A stretch of 64,000 bases of DNA from Aquimarina sp. MMG016 (lineage in GTDB: Bacteria > Bacteroidota > Bacteroidia > Flavobacteriales > Flavobacteriaceae): positions 1-64,000 of the forward strand of contig NZ_JAGJEA010000010.1 of NCBI RefSeq assembly GCF_018100805.1, read 5' to 3'. The position numbers and the translations under genes are program-made. Below are positions 12,001 through 18,516 of this stretch, piece by piece. Numbering within the stretch: position 1 is the stretch's first letter; each line of letters begins with the position of its first letter. The notes beneath the pieces are model-generated. The model saw only the letters and a list, made by a program, of their open reading frames with translations, did no database searches and was not told where the DNA came from.

Positions 12001-13485
12001 AACCGCTGGAGGTATCATTGTACCGTTATTACCACTTTGATCGGTCCAGGAAGTTACTGCGGCACCATCGGCATAACTTTCTGCATTGGCTTTGACCCAA
12101 AGATTAAGATTACCTGGCACACAACCCGGTGCAGCACCTTCTCTAAAATCTACTTCGGTAGTACCCGGGTTAAAGGTATTAGGCAAACCTATGGCTCCAA
12201 AAGTTTGATCATCGGTTACGATGGGTCCAGGGATATCGTCATAATCATCCAGGATACCATCACCATCGGTATCGGTTGTACTTGTTGCCGGTGTAAAACC
12301 AGCTTCTGTGGTATCATCGCCCTCGAGGTTATCAGAATTTAAGTCTAAAAAATCTGGTATGCCATCGCCATCGGTATCTACACCAGTACCCAAATCGGTT
12401 CCGCCTTGTGCGGTTTCATAATTATCATCAACACCATTGGTATTGCCATCGGTAATTCCTGATCCTAGTCCGCTAGGTGCAATAAATCCAACCGTGGGTT
12501 GTGCTTCTACATTATCGGGTATACCATCATTGTCACTGTCCAGATCTAAGTGGTTAGGCACGGTATCGCCGTCTGTGTCATACACGTCAGGAATACCATT
12601 ACTGTCTACATCTGTATAATCTGTGGTTGAACCATCGGGAGTATAACTTGGGTCCAATCCTGTATTATCCACCACATCCAAATAATTGGGTAATCCATCA
12701 CCATCTGCGTCACCATCCGGGCTATTACCATTGGCTTCATTAATATCCAGGATACCATCGTTATCATTATCTGCATCAAGGGTATAATCAAAACCGTCAT
12801 TATCAAAATCGTTTAAACATACAGAGTATCCCGGTACTGTTATTGCAAAATCATTATCATTAAGGTCAAATTGCTTTACAAAACCTCCATTGGCATAAAT
12901 CACAAAATCAATACTATTCACCCTAGCAAATTCGTACATCACGCGACTCGTGGGGCCATTAGTTTCAGTTGCTGTACCAGTAGCTTCAAGATCTGGTGGA
13001 ATATTATCAACGGCTATATTAGTAGTTGTATTGGTTGCTGTAAAACGCACTCCAGAAATACAATCTGTTACTAACCCTTCATTATTAGGACCATCGATAT
13101 CATTAATTACAATACGAATATCATTTACAGGTATAGGAGTCACTTGATCCACCTCTAAAAAAATATATCTAATAGTACTTACATTATCAGGTATACCTGC
13201 CGGGCCAGCAATATGATCATACTGGATATTATCTCCTGAAAGTGAAAATGCACCGGTTTGATTTCCTGACAATCTTTGTGCCCTAATAAAAGCTAACGAT
13301 GGAATACCGGGAGATGTGGCACTAAATATTGCATTATCTGTACCCGCACCAGAGGTTACCCCTGTTATTGTTATAGGTTCAAAATTTTGCGCATGAATGG
13401 ATTGAAAAGACGTTATTATACTTATAAAGAATACGCTTAAAATTGTAATTCTTGTTCTGAAGCTAAATCTTGTAAAAACTTTCAT
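1..13485 (-). CDS. Giant secreted multidomain protein with TSP3-like DxDxDG repeats (C-terminus outside window)
   Basis: The frame starting at ATG 13485 stays open to base 1, giving at least 4495 codons; the C-terminus lies beyond the left edge. Residues 1-32 form a signal peptide ending IHA-QN. Blocks of calcium-binding thrombospondin type 3-like repeats (DSDNDGIxD, DDDNDGILD) alternate with beta domains. By base position these are: a LamG/DUF8202-like domain (about 12140-11090), a PPC-like domain (10800-10280), a choice-of-anchor U-like domain (9815-9300), an undefined domain (9290-8560), Ig-like domains (8100-7830, 7130-6840, 5420-5130), a choice-of-anchor L-like domain (6720-5900), and a module present twice (5010-4430 and 1950-1270). 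Proteins of this build are typically exported by the type 9 system with a C-terminal CHU_C or type B sorting domain, which cannot be seen here. A role as surface adhesin or matrix protein is inferred. The next small ORF upstream ends 7 bp before the start. Confidence 0.9.
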   Translation of the reverse strand, partial: MKVFTRFSFRTRITILSVFFISIITSFQSIHAQNFEPITITGVTSGAGTDNAIFSATSPGIPSLAFIRAQRLSGNQTGAFSLSGDNIQYDHIAGPAGIPDNVSTIRYIFLEVDQVTPIPVNDIRIVINDIDGPNNEGLVTDCISGVRFTATNTTTNIAVDNIPPDLEATGTATETNGPTSRVMYEFARVNSIDFVIYANGGFVKQFDLNDNDFAITVPGYSVCLNDFDNDGFDYTLDADNDNDGILDINEANGNSPDGDADGDGLPNYLDVVDNTGLDPSYTPDGSTTDYTDVDSNGIPDVYDTDGDTVPNHLDLDSDNDGIPDNVEAQPTVGFIAPSGLGSGITDGNTNGVDDNYETAQGGTDLGTGVDTDGDGIPDFLDLNSDNLEGDDTTEAGFTPATSTTDTDGDGILDDYDDIPGPIVTDDQTFGAIGLPNTFNPGTTEVDFREGAAPGCVPGNLNLWVKANAESYADGAAVTSWTDQSGNNGTMIPPAVGQAPDFESSETDANFNPYLDFDDTSNDRLNGANYGLTDISTTEYQIFFVYNQEVTNGDPGTFPDLWDWDGAVSNERIEAFNDVFSYAGSGPAVRGQWHIGVANGTAANPVGVTSGRVDGLAGTTGTYENVVTPGFQGNGNVSIGTAGELDANIAEIIYYAVPKTGIDLQQIESYLAIKYGITLDQTIATNYLDGQGAVIWDATANATYNNDIVGIGRDDCQALDQQKSKSVNANAILTIANGDITTPVAFGADRQFFIAGNNNGAASWTTTGAPSQFRLLSKEWQVQDTNAVGAIALEFDVDDTDFDVPALVTGTTYYLVYDANNNNDLSDETPIALTNSSGSLWETTAAIDFTTGTRFTIATMDIDTDGDGVPDVTDLDDDNDGITDFDEQGCTTASSSSFNPLDEMWQDTNLTITAGRSYRINLESSSINLVTANGGPYDGQQFYAVSYGNNVVSDYDGNRYNYSLAANNGNAFFAVGPQGSGNIGFANLTAADFTNGLTFVGLIDTNGNGQYDSAAGDVVIDNVDLLSMTQGPTGGVPFIAPVSGDFYVVYTDSGYFNNSGTLTFTTEICEADADLDGIVNSLDLDSDNDGIYDVVEAGGTPSGATGQEGRADDSNNNTDNTGNSGIPDSAGATGLTPIDTLTDGSFDFLNLDSDADGCSDANEAYADLDADGGDGGVYNPTGLAEPLTVVAGSVTTTGLVADAAYDTGAVSAVIDASVMSGCDDGDGIDAAIEDAAPNGGDANGDGILDSEQSSVASIPDATGSGDYVTLEVTGDCSQITNMQAFLEADLASLDDNYDYPVGLIDFTLRCGNPGESATVTIYWYGLTALDFYRKFGPLVSGGAISEYSNLSVTEGTTTVGTNTVITTTYTLTDGQPGDDTTSDGIIIDPSGPALTAAGDADGDGVINSADLDDDNDGILDTAEGCPDYPITAYTGTPGVDVSNFTADMQFFDWTVAELSGLNNAGDNFNKTFTLPNGTPVQVTVTLDQISAGDGLNAIDLGATRPAGALFGTAGGNLEAIRNTLSGSPTSLTYGLTFAFDKAIPVFVTDGEASFFDTNDPITEAITTATTNGSGFQIIDALRPSQLDISGIGTASITYAPNATATAANGGGAYAFFSMGTTQLSVTVTTNDSDLQGVTIGVFYPDADGDEIFNCFDLDSDNDGIYDVVESGGTPSTATGQEGRADDTNNNTDNTGNNGIPTSAGTGTNPTDTLTDGSFDFLNLDSDGDACNDVLEAGFTDGDDNGLLGTGVFVDNITGLTVDDNGVVTSGTDGYTAPADADANGTDDYQQVGTAPTVVTDPTDQLIGAGGTANFTASGSATLIAYQWQQSTNGGATFLPLTDGVNGDGVIISGATTATLTLAGVPATYDGYLYQVIVSDLTYVCTTVTSANALLTIGNDADGDTVPDSVDIDDDNDGIPDLIEANGNDPDGDEDGDGLPNYQDTTDNGTGDGSTTDYTDTNLDGIPDVYDTDGDGVPNHLDLDSDNDGIYDVIESGQLGTGGAPQAADIDFNGRIDGGATNFGANGLYNGIEDNDSSTATLLTTNSDSDSDGIIDAQELDSDNDLCTDVNEAYANASEDGGDTGVIGNDGTVTTDPITGIVTNNGADYTITVADADSNSVLDFQEEIPFISNQPINFSALTGAAANFSVVVVGPAPLAQQWEESTDGGATWNPLTDGGIYSGTTTQTLIINPVNGSLNLNLYRISVTTINYVCLARTSNSAALLVDADSDGDSIVDSFDLDDDNDGLLDTEECEIGGGSFGTVLVDDADTTFEITRETNATNLANFLFRENSDATLVSAVINEGDGSVAQIGTFNDGDQITDNGGGTNAFVNFSTGIIFSTGNVLNLDNNLSNQFFEDEIGIPPFVTVGPALGEDAVGFGGNGTDPDFAGATPEFDVASLEFVINVAATTVITGEFVFASEEYNDFVDQGVNDAAKVFVNGDNVALTPGGQTLSIDTVNNGDEAAFYVDNETDPTAVNIEADGFTTTLRFAALLNPGNNTVKIGIADNGDRFFDSWLLFKGNSFAVCFDRDTDGDGVADRLDLDSDNDGIYDATEAGHGQPFDTDGRIVGADTGSGSNGYFDLVETPAESGIPNYTPLDADTDGTLDAFELDSDNDTCFDTVEAGFTDDDDNGFLGDGVPSPIAPQAQLTTDSNGVVTSGTDGYTVPLNDADTSGTPDYREAGITPVIGTNPTDVLAIVGNTVTFDVTLTTPTPPIPAWFIYQWEESTDNGATWIPLTNTAPYSGVDTEQLTITAVTTSLDENLYRARVADGTFLCAEQISAEARLEVDIDTDGDTIPDSVDIDDDNDGIPDLTDSLGVDPNTPCLLAVPVIQGVVLDSGLAGQVGAVYRAADALPTLLPGVVDLLFVIVDKTANASLINIDDDATRPANWQPIINNTLPTAGTTESIEFELRFVLSGTNTLFTVSRYGGIALDVDGGVGDEIIEVASSNAFATSSPTNVNTFNVGGGIERFTSNGANFVDGSEDPQGIFFLGYTQGTTLDIRIGTQTAGNKNFFFELGECGVLKLNNPLLEIPDGADVDNDGVPNHLDLDSDGDGIADVREAGLINGTTLDDTDNDGIIDGANNTTVGANGLFDNAETGLDSNTTNYITANTDLLDSNFDFLDLDSDQDGIPDNVEAQPTVGYLAPNGASDPTTGFDIAYGNLGINPENTDGLADTIPDYLDTDSDQDGVLDAVEGFDTDADGVPNVVPAGADADFDGLDDAFDGTPGTGYGDPNGNQVVGNPATELPDTDGDATTAPIVDVDYRDTDDDNDGILTTNENPDPDGNPLTNDALDSDNDGTPDYLDVDDYDGDGIPDTVDLDDDNDGIPDLVELTGNDPFLDEDGDGILNYLDTTDDGVGDGSTTDYTDTNGDGIPDVYDFDNDGMPNHLDTDSDNDSCADAVEGGGTFTTADLDGDNSLGDAVATTGPNIGIPTVAGSGQATTVEVTLVGPDLDSDGIADACDTTDDRLDTDGDNVVDSLDLDDDNDGILDSVENDLSACTTPYFSEVYGVPAGNMVNGTLNENGNIINTTLSAPGATSFVNISPILATFPVFTEANGLDGIRLAGDVTITHTFDQPVINPILALGSLGGAVDERTISFSTPFVVLDTFDGGNLGTPVTTATTVSGIEDGFVLQFEGTFTTLTYTTTSTNPVDEFDQVWIIPNPVCIDADGDGIPNDIDIDSDNDGIPDNVEAQPTIGYIAPGTNGVVTATDVGPTGIPLVYNQTTGLDTTLPSVNNDTDGIPDYLDLNSDDEGGSDTTEAGLTESSVTIDTDGDGLLDAYEFPIVDDSDVNDNFDNPSTDLPNDQEITTPEVDYREIPDSDGDGVDDLTDLDDDNDGILDSQEVLGFDPTDVASCTFNAANFDDTFPIPTAVIDGAIVNIGGVEQTVDIPATFVGDQYRFYNVVTIDALILDAIVEITAADANITTFDIDNDATGDPNAWQGEYDVPAGETASMSFQIRFVLANTNTVVPLDRFGGIFYDIDGANANESITLTNPDLYAVENPTLLNVVDNGSSVTFTGPLTTFPGVVLNTDIAAYFNYYNISTFDFSTSATNVTAAGNTNFFSLVFDPCAIDAFTAPDYVIKEGPDSDGDNRDDHLDNDSDNDGCEDAIEAEGTFTAGDIDGIGELTGGVNPANGIPLVAGAGQDGNTDVVTFGPDSDNDGIADACDLVDDSDDFDQDGVPNLTDQDDDNDGILDVDEGGPECRDSVVSSLNTSGYTTNTDLSGAPGFPLVFDNGNYEFSAAFFDGAADSGTPQWANGVQVRTDFPAVNDYIYVQPRNVGQVASGDYVEYTFDFPTALDQFEFIFAGLNNGDYGEVRAFNGATEITITPDNFSDFNPALTSGDWDVSGNRAIGNNTTGGVSVTSNFFRTIIPGPITRVIVASGKGNNSNGTVTAGFHSIVACVQGTGQNSDTDLLEDYVDNDSDDDGCPDAVEAAGNFVITDLDGDDSLGDVVDPFTGIPLVAGAGQATTAAVTDPLDSSACLDSDNDGVFDT

Positions 13486-13492
13486 AAGTCGA

Positions 13493-13909
13493 TTATGATA
13501 AAATTGTTTTGTAATTCGTTTTGAGGTGATTCGAAGCTATTTTCTTAAAAACAGGCTTTAAAAATGTACTGGATTGAGAAGTATAGTGTCCAAACCTATT
13601 ATAAAAAGAATCTTTATGTATACATTGTTGTTTCGCAATGGCACCTAATAAAGGTATTTCTTGATCTGATGCATAAGTTCTTTTGGAGTGTTCTGAGTTC
13701 ACTGCCAGATAAGACGAACTATTTAAAAAAGTAAGTGCAATGAAGAAATACACCCCTAGGAAAAGGGTTATTATCCCTATATAGAAAAGTAAATAATATT
13801 TACATTTGTCATTTCTTTGATGTAATGCAATATTATCATCAGTATATATGACAATTGTTCCACCTGGAGATTGTGGTACATCTTTTGATGTACTATTGGA
13901 TAGCAACAT
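13493..13909 (-). CDS. Possible small single-span membrane protein
   Basis: This 138-aa ORF has one clear hydrophobic segment (about residues 39-62, preceded by basic residues) and a polar C-terminal half. It ends 7 bp upstream of the giant-protein start on the same strand, which would suit co-transcription. I recognise no family. There is no clear ribosome site, and the frame could be a chance opening in the leader region of the giant gene, so the call is weak. If real, it would sit in the inner membrane with a short cytoplasmic N-terminus. Confidence 0.35.
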   Translation of the reverse strand: MLLSNSTSKDVPQSPGGTIVIYTDDNIALHQRNDKCKYYLLFYIGIITLFLGVYFFIALTFLNSSSYLAVNSEHSKRTYASDQEIPLLGAIAKQQCIHKDSFYNRFGHYTSQSSTFLKPVFKKIASNHLKTNYKTILS

Positions 13910-14068
13910 AATGGTTGATTTATTTTTAAATTGATCGTTATTTAGACCCTGTTATTGTTGGCTCGCCAAAGTTTCACAATTGCAGGGTTGTTTTATTTAC
14001 AGCCTATTAGATTAATTGATTTATTACTTATCACCATCATAAAAAGGCTTTGTTTTTTAAAACAATAG

Positions 14069-14323
14069 TTATGTAATCATACTACCGGTTTTATCATAAA
14101 ATATTTTTATTGTGTTTATCTGTTGATTATAAAACATTGTGATATTAGTAAGCTGCATTTCTAAGATTCGCTGATTATTTTGATCATACTTGCTATCTAT
14201 TTTATGCAGAGTATCAGGGCCTAAGCCCGTAGCATATAATATAAGTACTAAGGATGTAGGTACTAAGAAAAATCTTTTCACTACGGTTAGTAAAGAAGAA
14301 AAAGTAAAATCATCCATAAGCAA
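14069..14323 (-). CDS. Doubtful small membrane ORF
   Basis: An 84-aa frame with a hydrophobic stretch at about residues 16-34 and a polar, Asn/Gln/Ile-rich tail. No family is recognised. It lies on the same strand as, and upstream of, the 138-aa ORF and the giant gene. The composition is ordinary for AT-rich noncoding DNA read in frame, so it may not be a gene. Confidence 0.25.
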   Translation of the reverse strand: MLMDDFTFSSLLTVVKRFFLVPTSLVLILYATGLGPDTLHKIDSKYDQNNQRILEMQLTNITMFYNQQINTIKIFYDKTGSMIT

Positions 14324-14946
14324 CTTTTTAAAGCTAATTAAATACTGTTAGTTCATTGATGTTAATCTCGCGAGGCGAATTATTATCTAAACATCCTAAT
14401 TTTTGACAATTTTATTCTATAAATAATTAGTACTATCCTGAAAAAATAAAGACATCAATGGATGGGGTAGGAAATAAAAATGTCTTAAAATACTTTTTTC
14501 TATATGCTAACTATTTGATAGTTAAATTTTACGTTATATAAATTTTAACATTATAAATTTAGACATAAAAGTTTGATATACAATACACTGCAAACTCAAA
14601 ATAACTACGGTTAAACCGTATTTTATTGAATATCCCTTTTTATATCCCAATATTGAAAAAAATACAGCGAATTGTTGATTTTATCAAGATTATAGCATCA
14701 TACAAATAGTTTTAGGCGAATTAAATATTAATTTATCAACATAAAACAACATGTACAAGTAGGTTTTATCTTATAATTGTTAATTAAATACTAAAATTTA
14801 ACATTTCACAAATTCTAAAAAAGCACCTAAATTCCCCTTTATGACTTATGAGTGTCACCAATACAGTTTATGGAATATCCGTAAAAAAAGTATGTATTTT
14901 ATTTTGTCAAACTTGTTTAAATTGATGCTAAAACCATATTTTTAGA
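14324..14946. other. AT-rich intergenic stretch without a gene
   Basis: About 620 bp between the doubtful small ORF and the terminator of the response regulator gene. It is very AT-rich with only short random frames. No RNA gene, repeat or clear promoter could be picked out by eye. It probably contains the promoter for the leftward giant-gene unit. Confidence 0.5.
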
Positions 14947-14981
14947 ATAAAAAAAACGCATGATATAGTCACCATGCGTTT
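14947..14981 (-). terminator. Rho-independent terminator of the response regulator gene
   Basis: A perfect 9-bp stem (aaacgcatg / catgcgttt, arms 14954-14962 and 14973-14981) with a 10-nt loop is followed, on the minus strand, by an eight-T run. It sits about 35 bp downstream of the response regulator stop codon. Confidence 0.85.
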
Positions 14982-15014
14982 GTAAAGTATTAGTTATCTT
15001 TTAGTTATATAAAA

Positions 15015-15686
15015 CTATATAAAACCTCTTTTTCTAGCCTCTTCCAGAAGTTTTTGATCATCGGCTTTGGCAATAGAAAACATTTCTTTAATCTGATTCT
15101 TACGTTTCTCGATAGCACTTAATGAAAGACTTACATAGTTAGGAAGGTTTTTAGTTTTAACTCCACGAGAAAGATGATATAGAATCTTAAGATTCTTTTC
15201 ATCTAATGAGAAATTATTAGTCATCATTTTCCTGAAATGATTATTCACCGTAGCACTATAATACGGTGTGCCACTTACTATATTATTAAAAGCCAATAAT
15301 AGTTCACTAGAGGTCAGGTCACTTTTTATCAAGAATCCAGACGGATTAATATTTTTAAGAATATTATGTATCCTGTGATCTTCTCTATGCATGGTAAGGA
15401 TAATAATTTTTGCTTTTGGCAATAATCTTTTTGCATGTTTTGCCAAATCCTCTCCTGAAGTGATCGTACCATCTGATGAAGGTGGTAATTTTATATCTAC
15501 AAAAAGCATATCATAAGGAGTCCCATTAGATGCCTTCTGAATTTTCTCAAAAGCATCATCACAATTAGATGCAATATCAATTTTAATCTGGTACTCTTTT
15601 TGATTCTCTCCTAATAAGGTATTCTTGTACCCCTCAATGATCATAGGGTGATCATCAATCATAAGAACTTTAAGCTTTTTTTTCAT
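15015..15686 (-). CDS. NarL/LuxR-type response regulator
   Basis: A 223-aa protein with an N-terminal receiver domain (about residues 5-130). The acidic pair is D11/D12, the phospho-acceptor D64 (LFVDIKLPP), the switch Thr T98 and the conserved Lys K121. A C-terminal helix-turn-helix of the GerE type covers about residues 160-205. It lies 102 bp downstream of the TPR histidine kinase on the same strand, in the usual order for a flavobacterial kinase-regulator pair, so the two are probably cognate. Phosphorylation should control DNA binding by the HTH. The HTH is somewhat divergent from the classic LuxR pattern. A terminator follows directly. Confidence 0.9.
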   Translation of the reverse strand: MKKKLKVLMIDDHPMIIEGYKNTLLGENQKEYQIKIDIASNCDDAFEKIQKASNGTPYDMLFVDIKLPPSSDGTITSGEDLAKHAKRLLPKAKIIILTMHREDHRIHNILKNINPSGFLIKSDLTSSELLLAFNNIVSGTPYYSATVNNHFRKMMTNNFSLDEKNLKILYHLSRGVKTKNLPNYVSLSLSAIEKRKNQIKEMFSIAKADDQKLLEEARKRGFI

Positions 15687-15788
15687 CTGTTGTTTTAATT
15701 TGCAGTTAATTAGGCATTATTTATAAACTATTAAGGGGATAATTTATTATAACACTACCTTAGTTTACATTGATTTTTTGTGTTATCC

Positions 15789-17840
15789 TTATACCGGAAC
15801 ACTAACCGATACAGTAGTTCCTGTATCTTTATTACTAATAAAATCAACTACTCCACTCATCTGACTTACTCTGGATGTAATATTCTTGAGGCCAATACCT
15901 CTTTTTACTTTGGTACTTTTAAAACCAATTCCATCATCTAAAATAATAAGATTTATCTTATCATTTACATATTCGAAATTAATTTTTATCATTTTTGCTT
16001 TAGCGTGCTTAAAAATATTCTGCAACGACTCCTGTAAAATCCTAAATAAATTTACTTTTTTAAGGTCATCTACTTCCTCCCAATCTATGTTTTCATCATT
16101 CCTAAACTCAAAATCTATCTTATGCGCCTCACACAGATCACTAATCAAACTTTCTACGGCATCGATATAAGCTACCTCTGGTGACAGTGTCTCTGTACCC
16201 AAATCATGAGAAATCAATCTAATCTCTTTTTCTATCGCCTTTAATTCTTCTATATATTTGTTTCTGGCTTCTGTAAAGCCATCATTAGCTCGCTGGTTAA
16301 TCCCATCCAAACTTAATCGTACGCCAAATAATCGACCCAACACGCCATCATGCAATTCTTCTGACATACGTTGCTGCTCTAATTGTCTTCCTTCTTCTAA
16401 TTTAACCTGCTGGTTAAGGAGCAATCGATAGATCTCCTGGTTAGACTCTTGTTGCTGTTGTGCAAACAATAACTCTTTGTTACTCTGCTGCTGTCTAAAG
16501 ATAATATAAATTAATAGGAATAATGCAGTTAATCCTAATACCGCAATGACCAAGATTTCATTTTCACGGCTGATAGCAGTTAGTTTTTCTTTTGTTTCCT
16601 CACTTTCAAATTGAATACGCGCAAATTTGTTGACATAGGACCGTTCTTCTTTTATCAGACTATCATTTAACTTTATATATTTTTGGGCATATAGTAAACC
16701 TTCGTCACTTTGAGACACTTCTGATAACAATTGATAAGAACGAAGTAATTCTACATTATTATGCACCTTAGAAGATGCATTTTTTGCCTGTTCAGCATAG
16801 TAAATTGCTAAACTATCATTTTCTTTAGATTGATAATATTCAGCTAAGTGTAAGGAATTAGTAGAAATACCTATTACATCATTAATACTATCTCTTATTT
16901 TTAAAGATTTATAAAATAAATCTAATACACTTTTAGTATCATTTCCAGACAAAAATTTTACATATGCAAGGTTATCCAGGTATCTTGCATATCTTTTAGG
17001 TCTTTTGTCCAAAAAAACCTTATAAGACAAAGCCTTTTTATAATATTTTTCAGCTTTTTCATATTCTTTCATGGTTTTATAAACAGTACCAATGTTATTA
17101 TTCCCCAGGGCAGCATATAAAGTATCATTATTTGTATTTTTCCCATACTCAATAACCCTAGAATAGTAACTTACAGCATCATCATAACGTTCCAATTGTT
17201 TAGCAACAATCCCCAAATTGTTATACGAAACAGGTAAGTAAGATAAATCTTCAGATAGTTCAAACTTTTTAATCGCTCTTATAGTAAAATGTTCGCTTTT
17301 ACTATAATCTTTTATTTTACGTGATAACTGTGCTAGATCAAGTAATATCTTTCCATGATCAAAGGCATAACTAGTTATATTTCTCTTTTGATTTTTATCA
17401 AATGTTAGGTAAATTTTATCCGCTTCATAGAAATTCTTATATGCGCTATCTAATTGTACATCTCTATAATAAATGCCTAGATACCCATAAGATTTTGCAA
17501 TTTTTACGGAGTCCAAAATTTTTAAAGAAGATTTTAAAGCCTTTAAATTTAGTTGCTTGAATCTATTGTAATCTTCTAATGAATAATACTTAATTGATAT
17601 CTCATGTAACTTAGCAATTTTTATCTCACTATCTGGAAATGTGCTAGCGACACCATAAGCTTTATTTAATATTCTTTTTCTTTCTTCAATAGATTTTGAT
17701 TTATCTTCCGCACTTTTCAAATCAACATCTATTAAATTTATCTTTAATTCTTCTTTTTCAAAATCTTTGTCTTGATCTGAACAACCATAACAAATTAAAA
17801 GACAAAAAACCAAAAAAATACTTTTACCAAAAGACTTCAT
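15789..17840 (-). CDS. TPR-containing sensor histidine kinase (HisKA_3/DesK type)
   Basis: A 683-aa membrane sensor. The N-terminus is a signal sequence with a possible lipobox Cys at residue 20 (CYGC). Residues about 50-400 are tetratricopeptide-like helices that should face the periplasm. A single transmembrane segment (about 430-448) leads to a Gln-rich linker and a HisKA_3 domain whose phospho-acceptor is His497 (EELHDGVLG). A HATPase_c domain follows, with an N-box near residue 608 (QNIFKHAKA) and G-boxes DDGIGF and RGIGLKNI. It is paired with the downstream NarL-type regulator. TPR kinases of this form are common in Bacteroidetes, and their ligands are mostly unknown. A 49-aa lipoprotein gene and a long palindrome lie immediately upstream. 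If the lipobox is used, the protein would be anchored at both ends of its periplasmic part. Confidence 0.9.
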   Translation of the reverse strand: MKSFGKSIFLVFCLLICYGCSDQDKDFEKEELKINLIDVDLKSAEDKSKSIEERKRILNKAYGVASTFPDSEIKIAKLHEISIKYYSLEDYNRFKQLNLKALKSSLKILDSVKIAKSYGYLGIYYRDVQLDSAYKNFYEADKIYLTFDKNQKRNITSYAFDHGKILLDLAQLSRKIKDYSKSEHFTIRAIKKFELSEDLSYLPVSYNNLGIVAKQLERYDDAVSYYSRVIEYGKNTNNDTLYAALGNNNIGTVYKTMKEYEKAEKYYKKALSYKVFLDKRPKRYARYLDNLAYVKFLSGNDTKSVLDLFYKSLKIRDSINDVIGISTNSLHLAEYYQSKENDSLAIYYAEQAKNASSKVHNNVELLRSYQLLSEVSQSDEGLLYAQKYIKLNDSLIKEERSYVNKFARIQFESEETKEKLTAISRENEILVIAVLGLTALFLLIYIIFRQQQSNKELLFAQQQQESNQEIYRLLLNQQVKLEEGRQLEQQRMSEELHDGVLGRLFGVRLSLDGINQRANDGFTEARNKYIEELKAIEKEIRLISHDLGTETLSPEVAYIDAVESLISDLCEAHKIDFEFRNDENIDWEEVDDLKKVNLFRILQESLQNIFKHAKAKMIKINFEYVNDKINLIILDDGIGFKSTKVKRGIGLKNITSRVSQMSGVVDFISNKDTGTTVSVSVPV

Positions 17841-17877
17841 TTATTTTTTTAAATTAACATACAATTTAATGAATTAA

Positions 17878-17941
17878 AATAATACATAAAAAATAAAGAG
17901 GAGCATAAATTTATGCTCCTCTTTATTTTTTATGTATTATT
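17878..17941. terminator. Perfect 64-bp palindrome between lipoprotein and kinase genes (terminator or attenuator)
   Basis: Every base of the left arm 17878-17909 pairs with the right arm 17910-17941 with no mismatch. The GC-rich core is gaggagcat / atgctcctc, and A/T-rich outer arms give U tracts on both strands. It lies between the stop of the 49-aa lipoprotein (17968) and the start of the kinase (17840), so on the minus strand it can end or attenuate transcription from the lipoprotein promoter. Confidence 0.85.
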
Positions 17942-17967
17942 CCTACTAATTTAGTAATAATAATGAA

Positions 17968-18117
17968 TTAACTTGGTTTTACAGTAACATCATCTTCTTC
18001 TGAACTAAATACATCTTCAACTTCTATTCCAGTCTCTGCATCTACAGACTCAGCTTCACAAGCGATAAACATTGAACTTAAAAATAATATTGCGAATATA
18101 GTTTTGATAGTTTTCAT
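17968..18117 (-). CDS. Small acidic lipoprotein, 49 aa
   Basis: A short frame running from ATG 18117 to TAA 17968. The N-terminus MKTIKTIFAILFLSS is a signal peptide and the lipobox is FIAC with Cys20. The mature 30 residues are strongly acidic (EAESVDAETG, then FSSEEDD) and end VTVKPS. No family is recognised. The clean signal peptide, the possible promoter about 160 bp upstream and the strong hairpin just downstream argue that it is expressed. It lies upstream of the TPR kinase on the same strand, so it might be a partner or input of that sensor; this is inference from position only. Confidence 0.7.
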   Translation of the reverse strand: MKTIKTIFAILFLSSMFIACEAESVDAETGIEVEDVFSSEEDDVTVKPS

Positions 18118-18278
18118 AATCTTAATTTTTTAATGTTTTTTAGACTTTTTAATTTTTCTTTTTCAAGACATTGCTGCCTTATGGGGTTGTTTATTCATTG
18201 TTTACTTAAAGGTTAGCTGCGCTGCTATGTCTCTTTTTTATACTGTTAAAGTTTGTTTATAACCTTAATTGTACACTA

Positions 18279-18310
18279 CAAATATACGCTCAAGCCTCGC
18301 GCGCGCCCAA
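18279..18310 (-). promoter_or_regulatory. Possible Bacteroidetes-type promoter of the small lipoprotein gene
   Basis: Read on the minus strand, TATATTTG (18286-18279) matches the TAnnTTTG -7 box. A TTGG lies 20 bp further upstream (18310-18307), near the -33 position. The predicted transcript would have a leader of about 155 nt before ATG 18117. A GC-rich cgcgcgcg tract lies inside the spacer. Confidence 0.45.
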
Positions 18311-18459
18311 TATATTAAGGTGTCTTTAGTAGATGGATAAGTATAAGAGGTAGATGAACCGATTATACGAGTGGATGGTCATATTTTAAAAAAAGCTTAA
18401 AAAACTGTAGGAATTAAATTACTAAGGTTATTAAAAGAGAACATTACGGTTTTTACATA

Positions 18460-18495
18460 AAAAAGCCAATAAAACATAAATTTTATTGGCTTTTT
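18460..18495 (-). terminator. Terminator of the LytTR regulator gene
   Basis: A 15-bp perfect stem (arms 18460-18474 and 18481-18495, core gccaat/attggc) with a 6-nt loop gives a U-rich 3' side on the minus strand. It lies about 20 bp below the stop codon at 18517. Confidence 0.85.
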
Positions 18496-18516
18496 CATTA
18501 CTAGTATAAATCAATA

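Noticed and set aside
256..13147. Many plus-strand and two minus-strand open frames of 60-130 codons in the first 13 kb
   Set aside because: All are other-frame readings of the giant minus-strand gene; the DxDxDG codons create long stop-free shadows with odd compositions.
1..13400. Regular DNA repeats that could suggest a CRISPR or tandem satellite
   Set aside because: The recurring ccatcattatca-type words encode protein repeats (DNDG) in a single frame with variable spacing and no fixed repeat-spacer structure.
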